Below the pieces are notes generated by a model, which saw only the letters and a program-made list of their open reading frames with translations, did not search any database and was not told the DNA's origin. 64,000 bases of DNA from Deltaproteobacteria bacterium ADurb.Bin207 (GTDB lineage Bacteria > Myxococcota_A > Polyangia > Polyangiales > Polyangiaceae), in contig MWCO01000001.1 of assembly GCA_002070115.1 (NCBI GenBank), forward strand, positions 186,001 to 250,000, read 5' to 3'. Position 1 is the first letter of the stretch. Each line of letters opens with the position of its first letter. Below, one piece after another: positions 19,009 through 28,064 of this stretch. The position numbers and the translations under genes are program-made.

Positions 19009-19962
19009 TCAATAAAACCGGTTCTTGAGCAGCCATCCGAGCACGCCCAGCACGGTGAGAGCGGATACGACGCTGGACAAGGCGAGAGCTTTGAGCCAGA
19101 CCGGCGCGGCGTCGGGGTCGACGAAGGGGGCACCGGTGGGCGTCATGAGTCCAGAACCCGTATGACCGACGGCTGGTGGTTGGATGGCTGCCAGCATCTG
19201 GGTTTCGACCATTCGTGGGTTGACGGGTGGGTAGGCGGCGGTCGGAGGAGGAGGCTGTAATTGAGGCTGGGGTTGAAGCTGGGGTTGAAGCTGGGGTTGA
19301 AGCTGGGGTTGAAGCTGGGGTTGAAGCTGGGGTTGGGGTTGGGCAATTACCCCTGGCGGAGTAAAAGGCGGGCGAACAGCCGGTGCGCCCGCGGCAGGAA
19401 CGGGCTTAGCCTCGGAAGGGGCCGTGGGAGGGGAGGCGGGAGCCATCGCCGCCGGGCGCTGAATTTGCCCGAACGGTTCGGGACCATCCCCCCGGTAAGG
19501 GCTGACATGAATCGCCGTCGGCGGCTCATATTCATCGTCGTCGTCATCGTCGAGCAACCCAGGCGAACCCGGTTCAGGAGGCGCATCCGGGTCGTATTTA
19601 TACTTCACCGAATGAACGAACATCGCGGTCGGGGCCTCGTCGAAGTCGTCGTCGTCCATGGGGTCTGGCGGCTTTGCAGGGACCGGAGGAGGTGGAGCTT
19701 TGGCGGAGGCCGATTGGACGGGAGCAGGGGTGGGGCGCGCAACCGGTTGCGCTGGTGCCATGGGTGTGGCGCCAACTGGCACCACGGGGCTTGGCATGCC
19801 CAGAATGGTTTTTTGGGGGGAATTGACAGCGCGCCGGGTTGCAGGGTGAGCCGGTTGTGCCGCCGACGACCCAGGTCGCGGTATTGCGCCTGCGGGGCGG
19901 GGAGCGCCCTGAGCAGAACCTGGCTTTCCGCCTGGGGTCTTGTTGGAGGGAACAGAACTCAT
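19009..19962 (-). CDS. Pro-rich tail-anchored protein with PQLQ repeats
   Basis: 317 residues, mostly disordered and rich in Pro, Ala and Gln. Features in order: a TILGMPSPV motif near 53, an acidic PMDDDDFDEAPTAMFV stretch, a second DDDDDDEYEPPTAIHV stretch of similar pattern, a run of PQLQ units encoded by a 12-bp tandem repeat (about residues 208-235), and a single hydrophobic helix near the C-terminus (LKALALSSVVSALTVLGVLG) followed by LKNRFY. The layout suggests a cytoplasmic adaptor anchored by its tail. Proteins with a K-T-[IM]-x-G-M-P motif are common in myxobacteria. Function unknown. Confidence 0.65.
   Translation of the reverse strand: MSSVPSNKTPGGKPGSAQGAPRPAGAIPRPGSSAAQPAHPATRRAVNSPQKTILGMPSPVVPVGATPMAPAQPVARPTPAPVQSASAKAPPPPVPAKPPDPMDDDDFDEAPTAMFVHSVKYKYDPDAPPEPGSPGLLDDDDDDEYEPPTAIHVSPYRGDGPEPFGQIQRPAAMAPASPPTAPSEAKPVPAAGAPAVRPPFTPPGVIAQPQPQLQPQLQPQLQPQLQPQLQPQPQLQPPPPTAAYPPVNPRMVETQMLAAIQPPAVGHTGSGLMTPTGAPFVDPDAAPVWLKALALSSVVSALTVLGVLGWLLKNRFY
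19267..19326. repeat. 12-bp tandem repeat, five perfect copies, inside a coding region
   Basis: Unit CTGGGGTTGAAG repeated five times without change, with degenerate half units on both sides. It encodes the Gln/Leu/Pro repeat of the Pro-rich tail-anchored protein on the minus strand. Unit length is a multiple of three, so copy-number change would alter length without frameshift. Confidence 0.97.
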
Positions 19963-20049
19963 CGATACCAGTATCCTACACTCTTTATTTCCGACTCGAA
20001 GTGCAAGCTTTTCGAGCTTGGTTCCGGCTCGACGGACGGTTTTTGGTTT

Positions 20050-20538
20050 TCACCTTTCTTTCGAAAGCGATTCCGCCTTGCGCTGACGCAGGCTCGTTTG
20101 AAACTTCCGGAAATCTTTTTGCCTTGAAGGGACCATGGCCGCCCCCTGGGCCAAGATATCGATCGCTTCATCGAAACGACCAACGTCGGAGAGCACGACC
20201 GCCAAGTCCCAATACGGATCGAACCAGGATGGGCGAAGCGTGATGGCACGCTCGATCGAAACGATCCCTTCCTCGATTTTACCTTGCCGAGCGAGGCATA
20301 ACCCCAATCCTTTGTGGGCATAAGCGCGATCGGGATCGACACGCAGGGCGTTGCGACAATGCGCCTCCGCCTCAGCGAAGGATCCTTGAAAAAACCTAAC
20401 AAATCCAAATAGATCCAGCACTCTCGGATCGTTGGGGTCCGCGGCGTACGCTTCTTCGAGCAACGCCGCTGCCTCTTCGAAGCGGCGAGCCACCGCTTCA
20501 TTTTTGGCGCGAACCAATAACGAATCCAGATCAGCCAT
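20050..20538 (-). CDS. TPR-repeat protein
   Basis: 162 residues with about three to four tetratricopeptide repeats: RRFEEAAALLEEAYAADPND, GSFAEAEAHCRNALRVDPDR, GKIEEGIVSIERAITLRPSW and GRFDEAIDILAQGAAMVPSR. No signal peptide. The C-terminus is basic. Probably a protein-interaction adaptor. The Pro-rich tail-anchored gene follows 87 bases downstream on the same strand, so the two may work together, though nothing shows this directly. Confidence 0.8.
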   Translation of the reverse strand: MADLDSLLVRAKNEAVARRFEEAAALLEEAYAADPNDPRVLDLFGFVRFFQGSFAEAEAHCRNALRVDPDRAYAHKGLGLCLARQGKIEEGIVSIERAITLRPSWFDPYWDLAVVLSDVGRFDEAIDILAQGAAMVPSRQKDFRKFQTSLRQRKAESLSKER

Positions 20539-20843
20539 GGAGACAACTTAGCATTGATCCAGTCGCAGCGTCATCTTCTGAGCGACCTGGCACCACATCG
20601 GCCATGCATTCATTTCGAAAAGGCAACATCGGCTCCCCGCCGCATCACGGACCAGCGATGTGATTCTCGTCCAAAGAGCATAGCAGCCAGAAATGCAGAA
20701 AGACACGAGACGAGCAACCTCTCTTGACAGCGTCGTCATGGTATGACTTGGCAGGCATGGCTTGCTTTCTTCTCCTGTCGACGCGCAAGGAAGGCAATGG
20801 GGCAAGGTGTTCGAAGCTTGGCTCGATCATCCGACAAGCGGGG
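20539..20843. other. Gap between divergent genes
   Basis: 305 bases between the TPR gene and the divergent membrane glycosyltransferase-like gene. An in-frame extension of the latter reaches back to 20724, but the added residues do not look like a membrane-protein N-terminus. No RNA gene or repeat is visible. Confidence 0.35.
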
Positions 20844-22331
20844 ATGGCATCGAAAAAAATCCGATTTCCGACGATCATGCGGGCTGCGATCGGGTTGCTC
20901 TCTCTGATCCAAATAGCGAATTTGCTGCATCTATTTCGCTTACGAGTAGCGTATCCTTACCAACTCGAATGGATGGAAGGCGCGGTGCTCGAGCATATCG
21001 AGCGCGTCTCGACAGGCCAATCGCTGTACGTAGCCCCGTCCGTTTCGTTCACTCCGTACCTGTACACACCCTTTTACTACGCGGTCAGTGGGGCGATGTG
21101 TCGGGTTCTGGGGTTTGGGTTGGAGGCACCTCGTGTCGTGTCCATCGTGGCCACCGTCGCGACTCTCGGCTTCGTGGCGAGTTTCGTGTACGAAGAAACG
21201 CGCGATCGGTTGGCGCCTCTCGTTGCCGTGGCCTTGTTCGTCTCGACCTATGAGGTGACGGGGTTTTGGTTCGATCTTGCTCGCGTGGACAGTCTGTTTC
21301 ATTGTCTCGTTCTTGCGAGTCTATGGCTCGCTCGATTTGGAAAAAGCCACGGGGCCATGGCGGGGGCGGGGGCTACGCTGTTTTTGGCTTTTTTTACGAA
21401 ACAAGCGGCCCTTGCCTTCTTGCTACCTTTGGCCGTCTTTGCTTTCGCAACCGGCTGGAAGCATGCGCTCAACGCCATCGCTTCCTTTTCTGTTCTTACC
21501 GTGACAGCCACCCTGTATCTGCAACGCATCTCCGAAGGATGGTTCACCTATTACGTGTTCCGCGTTACGGGGCAGCACAAGGTCCATTGGGATTGGTTGG
21601 CGCCTAGTTTCCTGGAGTATTTCATCAAACCTTACGGAATTGCCCTGCTGTTCACGGTCATCGTGTTGGTGATTCGGCCCAGAGCGTTGCAACGACGTCG
21701 TCTCACCGCTGCCTACGTCCTTTGGCTGCTTTGCGCTGTGGCCTCATCGGCTCTTTCGCTGAACCATCAGGACGGCTGGGTCAATGTGTTGATTCCTGCG
21801 TATGGTGCGCTGGCCGTCGTGGCGGGTTTCGGATTCGGTGCCGCACAACGAAATCGACACCAGAGCATCGTCGTTATGAGCATCGTGATGTGGGGCATAG
21901 CGTTTGCTGTCCTTGTCTATCCTCCCTCTCGCGCCTTGCCCACGCGCGCTGATTGGGCTGCGGGAGCGTTGGTGACACAAGCCCTTCGTTCTGCGCCCGC
22001 GCCACTGTGGATGCCGGGAGCAGGCTACTTGCAGGCCCTCGCGGGCCATGAGGAAAACTCAGCCCACACGATGGCTCTGGCGGATATTTTCAAAACCCAA
22101 GAGCCCCGCATTCGGAACCAACTGCGCGACGACATCCTGGTGTCGGTGCGGCAACACCGATGGGCAAGCATCGTGATCGATCCATCGTTTCGGATGCTGC
22201 CCCCAGAAATCATGGAGGAAATTCGTCGTTGCTACCGGTGGCACCAGTCTATTTTTCCCGAGCATGAACACGGCGGGTGGCCCAACACGGGATTTCAGAC
22301 ACGACCGCAGGAGATCTGGATACCGCGGTGA
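20844..22331 (+). CDS. Polytopic membrane protein, GT39/GT-C-type glycosyltransferase-like
   Basis: About 495 residues from ATG 20844, with roughly ten hydrophobic segments. The first extracytoplasmic loop holds YPYQLEWMEGAVLEHI, with the acidic pair typical of the catalytic loop of GT-C dolichyl- or undecaprenyl-phosphate-sugar transferases (ArnT/PMT type). Next come PYLYTPFYY, a motif common to this group, and DLARVDSLFHCLVLASL. The C-terminal 110 residues are soluble. The enzyme would transfer a sugar from a lipid-phosphate donor on the periplasmic side. Acceptor unknown. Start uncertain; upstream options at 20724 and 20757 exist. Confidence 0.75.
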   Translation: MASKKIRFPTIMRAAIGLLSLIQIANLLHLFRLRVAYPYQLEWMEGAVLEHIERVSTGQSLYVAPSVSFTPYLYTPFYYAVSGAMCRVLGFGLEAPRVVSIVATVATLGFVASFVYEETRDRLAPLVAVALFVSTYEVTGFWFDLARVDSLFHCLVLASLWLARFGKSHGAMAGAGATLFLAFFTKQAALAFLLPLAVFAFATGWKHALNAIASFSVLTVTATLYLQRISEGWFTYYVFRVTGQHKVHWDWLAPSFLEYFIKPYGIALLFTVIVLVIRPRALQRRRLTAAYVLWLLCAVASSALSLNHQDGWVNVLIPAYGALAVVAGFGFGAAQRNRHQSIVVMSIVMWGIAFAVLVYPPSRALPTRADWAAGALVTQALRSAPAPLWMPGAGYLQALAGHEENSAHTMALADIFKTQEPRIRNQLRDDILVSVRQHRWASIVIDPSFRMLPPEIMEEIRRCYRWHQSIFPEHEHGGWPNTGFQTRPQEIWIPR

Positions 22332-22657
22332 AGGGAGAAGCGAAGGCGTTTGCTATCCCGATATGTACAATGCGGCCATGACTGATATCGTTGACGTTTT
22401 TGTCAAAAAAATCAATTTATATCATATATTTCAATATGTTACTACGATTCTGCCAACGCAGCCAATACCAACAATACATATCCGTATATTACGGATTGAA
22501 TGACGACTGGGGAAAAGTTGGCTGGTTTGTAGGTCTTCCGCTTTGGCGAATCCACGGATGGGATCGATGTGCCTACCGCGGGTCGACGAACTCCCTCAGG
22601 CTTTCTGCCAGTGCATGGGGAGGCACGAAAACCATGGTGCCAAAGTATGGTCTTCGG
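22332..22657. other. AT-rich convergent gap
   Basis: 326 bases between the convergent membrane-protein and glycine-rich genes. The section 22380-22500 is clearly more AT-rich than its surroundings (for example ATCATATATTTCAATATG), which may mark termination signals or a foreign scrap. I see no confident gene or terminator hairpin. Confidence 0.4.
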
Positions 22658-23353
22658 TCATTTGACATGGGTTTCGGTCTGTCTGGCATGCGCGGCCACT
22701 CCGACGCTTGCGCCCAAGGTGACACCGAGGGAGCTGAGGCGATGGTCGGAACTGAATCCCACGGACAGCGTGGCACCGTTATAGTCCCCGGAAAACTCTA
22801 CTCCCTGTCCGTCGAAGGCATCGATGTCATGCACGTATTGCAGGCTGAACCCTATTCCCGCGGATGCGCCTAGCACAGCGGGAGACAGGACCATGGGAAG
22901 GCCTAAGGGGCCAGCAGGCATGCCGGTTTCATATTGCGACACACCTTTTTCGTGAAACAGGAGCCCTTGCCCTACGGAATAGGACACTCCCGCGATATCT
23001 CCGTAAGCTGCTGACAATTCCCATCCAATGGCAATGCCCGACCGCGGGCCTGCTTTCGTAGGAGCAGGAGGAGTTCTGGCGGCGATGGGTGCTTGCCCAC
23101 TGCCATGCGCCCCATCGTTGGGATTGTCACCACTGGGCGGTTCAGATTGCCCAAACGCTCCAAACGATGGTGTCGGAAAGGGATGGGAAGCCAGTTCTTC
23201 CAAGCAGCATACCGACATGGGTTCGTCGGCTTTGCGAGCCGTTTGCGAACATCCGGTGGCATTCGGCGCATCCGATGTGCAAACCAAAGGTTCGTCGTCG
23301 ATGCTGCTATAATTTTTTTCTCGTGCTGTGGAATAACCAATCGGTTCGGTCAT
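22658..23353 (-). CDS. Glycine-rich protein of unknown function
   Basis: About 231 residues. Two ATGs occur six bases apart; GAGG directly abuts the first, so the second (23353) has the workable spacing. N-terminal 100 residues are low complexity, with three isolated Cys and a CC pair. From about 105 on, strand-rich glycine-containing segments follow (SGIAIGWELSAAYGDIAGVS, GLPMVLSPAVLGASAGIGFS, FSGDYNGATLSVGFSSDH, LGVTLGASVGVAAHAR), looking like a small barrel or an aggregation-prone surface protein. No signal peptide is visible, which is odd for a barrel and leaves export by another route or a cytoplasmic location open. Confidence 0.55.
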   Translation of the reverse strand: MTEPIGYSTAREKNYSSIDDEPLVCTSDAPNATGCSQTARKADEPMSVCCLEELASHPFPTPSFGAFGQSEPPSGDNPNDGAHGSGQAPIAARTPPAPTKAGPRSGIAIGWELSAAYGDIAGVSYSVGQGLLFHEKGVSQYETGMPAGPLGLPMVLSPAVLGASAGIGFSLQYVHDIDAFDGQGVEFSGDYNGATLSVGFSSDHRLSSLGVTLGASVGVAAHARQTETHVK

Positions 23354-23602
23354 GACCATCCTCTTTCATCAGTCAGACGCGTGAACTCACGACGTCAGGT
23401 GGGAAGGCATCTACCGCAGGCTTCGCTTTGGATGCGCTGCCTGGGACTTGCCAAGGTTCGGACGTCGAGGTGGATTGGTTGCTGGCAATCGATCGACTCG
23501 TGGTATTTTTTTCCTTCGCTATCCCTTGTTCATGGCAGGGGTTTCGATGTTCCGTGTCGAGCATGCTTCCCACGAGCACGCCGCTGCTTTAGCAACAGGA
23601 GC

Positions 23603-24625
23603 ATGGAGTATCGAAGACTTGGAAGCAGTGGGCTGAAGGTCAGTGTCTTGAGTTTGGGGGCGATGACCTTTGGTGAATCGAAAACGTTCATGAAAGGAGT
23701 CACTTCCACCGACGACCAGGCGCGTCGTGTTTTCGATGCGGCTCTGGAGGATGGGGTGAATTTGGTGGACACCGCCAATGTGTATGGCGATGGCGCGAGC
23801 GAAAGGATGGTGGGGGCCTGGATCAAAGGAAAACGAGACAGGGTCCTTGTGGCCACCAAGTGTCGATTTCCCTTCGATATGGGACTCCGCCAGCCCGGCC
23901 CCCACGATCAGGGGCTGTCGCGAAAGCACATCATGGAAGCGTGTGAAGCATCGTTGCGACGTCTCGATGTGGAGACCATCGATTTGTATCAGGTACATAT
24001 GCAAGACCGGTCGGTGGGTATCGAGGAAACCCTGCGCGCCCTCGACGATCTGGTTTCACAGGGCAAGGTTCGGTACATCGGATGTTCGAACTATACGGGA
24101 TATCGTTTGGTGGAAGCCTTGAGCGTGGCCGAACGTCGAAGAACCGTTCGTTATGAATCGGTACAGCTTCAATGGTCACTCATCGTGCGAGGCGCCGAAA
24201 GAGAAGTGATTCCAGCCTGTGAAGCCTTCGGCGTGGGCGTGATGGTATGGTCGCCTCTTGCGAGAGGTTTTTTGAGTGGCAAGTACCAAAAGGGCATGGC
24301 GCCACCTCCGGGATGTCGACTCGAACAGTGGAAAGAGAGTTTTCAGCTTCTCGACCAACCACCGAATTGGCGCATTTTGGACAAGGTGCAGCAACTGGCG
24401 GCCCTGCATGAAACGACACCGGCAGCCGTGGCGCTCGCATGGCTGCTTGCCAAAAATGCCGTATCCACCATCATCGTGGGGGCGCGGACCGTCGAGCAAT
24501 GGAAGGACAATCGTCGGGCCTTGGATCTTGTGCTCACCGCGGAGCAAGTCCGCGCGCTGGATGAAATAAGCGCGCCTCCGTGGGGATACCCGTACGACTT
24601 CATTGGCTCCCGAGAGCCTTGGTAG
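23603..24625 (+). CDS. Aldo/keto reductase
   Basis: 340 residues from ATG 23603, which gives the family start MEYRRLGSSGLKVSVLSLGA; a longer frame to 23093 has no homologous extension. Catalytic tetrad by position: Asp in LVDTANVYGDG, Tyr in the same motif, Lys in VLVATKCRF and His in YQVHMQD. NADPH-binding segments are near the C-terminus (STIIVGARTVEQWKDNRRAL). It belongs to the AKR subgroup with YghZ- and Tas-like proteins; these reduce aldehydes and ketones with NADPH. Substrate unknown. Monocistronic. Confidence 0.92.
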   Translation: MEYRRLGSSGLKVSVLSLGAMTFGESKTFMKGVTSTDDQARRVFDAALEDGVNLVDTANVYGDGASERMVGAWIKGKRDRVLVATKCRFPFDMGLRQPGPHDQGLSRKHIMEACEASLRRLDVETIDLYQVHMQDRSVGIEETLRALDDLVSQGKVRYIGCSNYTGYRLVEALSVAERRRTVRYESVQLQWSLIVRGAEREVIPACEAFGVGVMVWSPLARGFLSGKYQKGMAPPPGCRLEQWKESFQLLDQPPNWRILDKVQQLAALHETTPAAVALAWLLAKNAVSTIIVGARTVEQWKDNRRALDLVLTAEQVRALDEISAPPWGYPYDFIGSREPW

Positions 24626-24674
24626 ACATCCGATGACCCCATGAGCGCAGTCACGCTTTTGGGTACTCCGTATG

Positions 24675-25661
24675 TCAAGAAGCTGCCGTCTTGTTGCGCA
24701 ATCGGTCGAGCACTTCTCCGCCAGCCGGGGGAGAGTCAAAGGTTCCAGCTCGAGTTCGAAGACGAGAAAGCGCTTCTTTCAAGCTTGTTGCATCAAAAGA
24801 TTGTTCAATACTTTCAATATGTTCCGCAATTTTTGCCGAGTGGGATGCGGCAGGCTTCTCGGGCATCGGTTGCGGTTTCACGCTTTCGTCTTCCGCGGAT
24901 GGGATGTTTTTCGTTTGCGCCTCATTGCGCGTTTCGAAGGCTTGTTCAGGGGTATCTTGCGCAGCAGAGGGCGGCTCCGTATCTTTGGTATCCGTTGCAC
25001 CCTCGGCCTGTTGTTCGAATTGCTCGAGCGCCACTGGCGGTGCGAAGGGAGTTGGGTCTTCATCCAACGGGGCCTGTAGATTCTCCGAAGCAGGCGAGGA
25101 TGGTTGCTTCGCCGATGCACTTGGCAAGCCCAGCGAAGCGGTTTTCGTCACAGCCGCCACAGTATCGACCGCGGGGGAAGGAGTTGATTCAATCGGAACC
25201 AACTCCGTGGAGTCCAAGACGTGATCCGTTGCTGGGCTCGTTGCCGCTTGACGCGGGGAAGTGAGTCTGGGGACTTCGAATTCCCGTGCGCGAGCGTTCG
25301 TAGCGTCCCTTGCGGATGGCGGAGGCATGGAAACAGGCGTCAACGCTCCAGAGCGTCGCAAGGCCAGAACCTGTTCGACGAGGGCTTTCGAACGTGAGTC
25401 CAAGCGGGTGAAACGTATTTCGAGCCCTTCTCTGCCGTTTTGATGAACGCGAAGGGCAACGACACGACCTTCTCCTCGGAAGATGGGCTCGCCATTTCGG
25501 AGCACGATCTCGAAACGAATCGTAATTCCTGGAGGTCGACTGGGTGCGCCGATCAGGATCATACTCAGTCGGCCAATGGCGAGACCGTCGCCACGAATGA
25601 ACTCGTCTTCCGTGTCGTAGGGACGTGGGATGCGAATGACGACAGGTCGCGGTTGAGACAA
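24675..25661 (-). CDS. PilZ-like domain protein with long disordered tail
   Basis: 328 residues. The first ~100 form a PilZ-like domain, as judged by ITIRFEIVLRNGEPIFRGEG, RVVALRVHQNGREGLEIRFTRLD and a following basic helix, matching the myxobacterial PilZ-type output domain. A full c-di-GMP RxxxR motif is not evident, so binding is uncertain. Residues 110-280 are Pro/Ser/Thr/Glu-rich without structure, and a short helical C-terminus follows. The gene is convergent with the reductase (49-base gap). Confidence 0.65.
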   Translation of the reverse strand: MSQPRPVVIRIPRPYDTEDEFIRGDGLAIGRLSMILIGAPSRPPGITIRFEIVLRNGEPIFRGEGRVVALRVHQNGREGLEIRFTRLDSRSKALVEQVLALRRSGALTPVSMPPPSARDATNARAREFEVPRLTSPRQAATSPATDHVLDSTELVPIESTPSPAVDTVAAVTKTASLGLPSASAKQPSSPASENLQAPLDEDPTPFAPPVALEQFEQQAEGATDTKDTEPPSAAQDTPEQAFETRNEAQTKNIPSAEDESVKPQPMPEKPAASHSAKIAEHIESIEQSFDATSLKEALSRLRTRAGTFDSPPAGGEVLDRLRNKTAAS

Positions 25662-25813
25662 GTGTCACCTCAGTGGGAATCCGGCAGATGATAGACCCGG
25701 TAGACTCGAAGCGTCAGCAAAGGGCCCAGGAAGAAAAGGATAAGGGCAGTGCGAAGAAGCGACAACCGAAGGCTCGATAAGAACCGATTTAATATATAAA
25801 TATCAAATAGTTA

Positions 25814-26245
25814 TTAGACTTCCCCCACGTAGAAAACCACCGTTTCTTGGTACTCCGCATCGATGAGCAGATCGACCTCGTACTTGCCCGTTGGCCATGG
25901 CCCGTCATCGTCTTTCGTGCCGTGTAACTCATCTTCCATGATCAACCGCAGGTCGATGCGATGGTCGCCCTTTCCTGGTGCGATTTCGACACGATCGAGT
26001 TTCGCTTGGCTGCCTTCGGGGACAAATAAATCGACGTACAACACGGCATCCTCACGTCCGGACACCATTTGGATAATCACGTGGATTTCGGTTTTGTCGT
26101 CGGCGAAATACTGTGTTCGCAAGCGTCCCGCGGCATCTCGAGAGGTATAGACTTCTCGAATACCCGCGGACTTACAACCGCCCAGGGTGCCAGGGACCAA
26201 CAGCAGAAGGGGTAAGGGAAGCAACTGTCGACGAAGCAGGGGCAT
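25814..26245 (-). CDS. Small lipoprotein
   Basis: 143 residues. The signal is Leu-rich and ends TLGGC (Cys 24). The rest is a compact strand-rich domain with YFADDKTEIHVIIQMVSGRE and a closing TGKYEVDLLIDAEYQETVVF, resembling an immunoglobulin-like fold. No known family is recognised. It is followed on the same strand, far downstream, by the PilZ gene (152-base AT-rich gap). Confidence 0.65.
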   Translation of the reverse strand: MPLLRRQLLPLPLLLLVPGTLGGCKSAGIREVYTSRDAAGRLRTQYFADDKTEIHVIIQMVSGREDAVLYVDLFVPEGSQAKLDRVEIAPGKGDHRIDLRLIMEDELHGTKDDDGPWPTGKYEVDLLIDAEYQETVVFYVGEV

Positions 26246-26337
26246 GCGAGACTCCTAGGATGGATTTACATGGAGTCGTGCCCAGCGGCAATGCATGGGT
26301 GCGATCCGGTGGCGGACGAGTTGGCTGTCAAGGCTGG

Positions 26338-27099
26338 TTATCGTGCAAGAAAGGCTTTCATGGCCGCAAGATGGTCGGGTTTTGCCCACAGCGAAGAGAA
26401 GACCCGAGCTTCCCGTTGCAACGCATGGCCTCGCATTTCTTGTCGAACGGTGTGGATCATGCGTTTGAGTCCGGCGACGGAAGCCCGAGGGAGTTGAGCC
26501 ACCTTATCGGTCCATGTCAGGGCATGCTGCAGGGCGGAGCCTTTGGGCACCACATTGGCCACGAGGCCGTTTTGCAGCGCTTCGTTGGCATCGATGGTAG
26601 CGCCAGAGAGCAACCATTGCGCCGTGCGCATGGGGCCAACGCGTTCGAGGAGTCTGGTGCCGCCGCCCCATCCGGTGGACAATCCCATGGCGGCTTGTCG
26701 AAAGGAGAAGCGAGCGTGTTGCTCTGCGATCACGAGATCGCAAGCGAGGATGATTTCACATCCACCACCGAGGGCAGCGCCTTGCACGGCAGCGATGACG
26801 GGTACGTCGCAAGCTTCCATCGCGGCGGTCATGATGCCCATGCCAAGCACGTGGGAAGCACCATTTTGCATTTGCGTGTACGAATCGAATTCGTGCAGGT
26901 CTCCCCCTGCCACGAAGACCTCCTGTCCCGCGCCGGTCATGATGGCGGTCCGCACGGATTCGTCGTTCGAAGCCTGATGCAAAAAGGATACGATTTGTTC
27001 AGCGGTTCGTTTTGCGATTGCGTTTCGAGTGGAGGGTCGGTCGATGGTAGCGATGAGCGCCGCACCTTGCTTATGAATTCGCAAGTCGTCATCGATCAC
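26338..27099 (-). CDS. Crotonase-superfamily protein, ECHDC1-like
   Basis: 253 residues of the enoyl-CoA hydratase/isomerase fold: oxyanion-hole segments VAGGDLHEF and AALGGGCEII, then MGLSTGWGGGTRLLERVG and LSGATIDANEALQNGLV. In true hydratases two Glu are catalytic; the first is kept in GGGCE, but where the second should be (usually PE[IV]) the sequence reads FRQAAM. Together with the GWGGGTRL signature this points to a decarboxylase-type or other crotonase, for example like ethylmalonyl-CoA decarboxylase, not a hydratase. It starts in the 3' end of rimK-like gene (ATGA overlap), so the two are co-translated. Confidence 0.85.
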   Translation of the reverse strand: MIDDDLRIHKQGAALIATIDRPSTRNAIAKRTAEQIVSFLHQASNDESVRTAIMTGAGQEVFVAGGDLHEFDSYTQMQNGASHVLGMGIMTAAMEACDVPVIAAVQGAALGGGCEIILACDLVIAEQHARFSFRQAAMGLSTGWGGGTRLLERVGPMRTAQWLLSGATIDANEALQNGLVANVVPKGSALQHALTWTDKVAQLPRASVAGLKRMIHTVRQEMRGHALQREARVFSSLWAKPDHLAAMKAFLAR

Positions 27100-28064
27100 G
27101 ACACACCGCGCTTTCGGATTCGAACACGTTCATCGTCCACCACGGCCGACAGACGGGATACGGCCTGTCGCCGACCTTGTCCTCGTCTTCGGGTGACAAA
27201 TCGTTCTGCGTAATCGATGACCGCGCCGGCGACATCGACGCCACTGGCTCGTTCGATCCCCTCGAGGCCGGGGGATGCGTTGATTTCGAGGATTTTGGGT
27301 CCGGAGCGAGTTTCGACCATATCGACGCCCCCCACTTCGAGGGCCATGAGCCGCACGGCTTTGATCGCGATGGCGCGGTAGGCTGGGTCGAGATGGACAC
27401 CCACGGCGACCCCTCCCCGATGCAAATTCGATCGGAACTCACCTGCCCGTGCGGTTCTGCGCATCGCGGCTACGACACGATGGCCCACGACGACCGCGCG
27501 AACGTCGCGGCCTTTGGATTCGCGGATGTACTCCTGCAAGATGATGTCCTGACCCATCGCCCAAAATGTTTCGAGCAGCGACATCACGGCCTGGGGGGTT
27601 TCCGCGATCATCGTACCAATGCCCTGACTGCCTTGTTGGAGCTTCACAATGACCGGGCATCCACCGACAATCTCGAGAGCGCTTTTGACAGCGGCGGGAG
27701 AGCGAGCGCAAACGGTGACCGGCACCGCGATCTTCTTTGCCGTCAGTATCTGCAAAGAACGAAGCTTGTCACGGCTACGGGCGATGGATACGGCAGGATT
27801 CAACACGGGAACGCCCATCAGATCGAATTGTCGTACCACCGTCAGCCCATAACTATTGATGCTGGTGCCGATACGGGGAATCACGACGTCGACACGTCCC
27901 AAAGGTTCCGAGCCGTAAATCAAAGCAGGCTTCGCATCGGATACGACCAGATGCAACTCGAGCGGATCGATGATGAGCACCTTATGTCCGCGCGAGCGCG
28001 CTGCCAATGCGAGCCGACTGGTGCTGTAAAGCGATGCGTTGCGTGAAAGGATGGCAATCCGCAT
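27096..28064 (-). CDS. rimK: RimK-family ATP-grasp ligase
   Basis: 322 residues, close to Escherichia coli RimK (300), with the ATP-grasp core: an N-terminal pre-ATP-grasp domain with SRNASLYSTSRLALAARSRG, the loop KLQQGSQGIGTMIAE, and the metal-binding end EINASPGLEGIERASGVDVA. RimK adds glutamates to ribosomal protein S6; relatives ligate amino acids to cofactors or peptides. The C-terminal 30 residues are a basic tail (RRRGQGRRQ) absent from the Escherichia coli protein. Overlaps the crotonase by four bases. The divergent GshB-like gene lies 430 bases away. Confidence 0.85.
   Translation of the reverse strand: MRIAILSRNASLYSTSRLALAARSRGHKVLIIDPLELHLVVSDAKPALIYGSEPLGRVDVVIPRIGTSINSYGLTVVRQFDLMGVPVLNPAVSIARSRDKLRSLQILTAKKIAVPVTVCARSPAAVKSALEIVGGCPVIVKLQQGSQGIGTMIAETPQAVMSLLETFWAMGQDIILQEYIRESKGRDVRAVVVGHRVVAAMRRTARAGEFRSNLHRGGVAVGVHLDPAYRAIAIKAVRLMALEVGGVDMVETRSGPKILEINASPGLEGIERASGVDVAGAVIDYAERFVTRRRGQGRRQAVSRLSAVVDDERVRIRKRGVS

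Noticed and set aside
22573-22776. Minus-strand frame ending in a plausible tail MVFVPPHALAESLREFVD
   Set aside because: Different frame from the glycine-rich gene and no start signal; could be chance.
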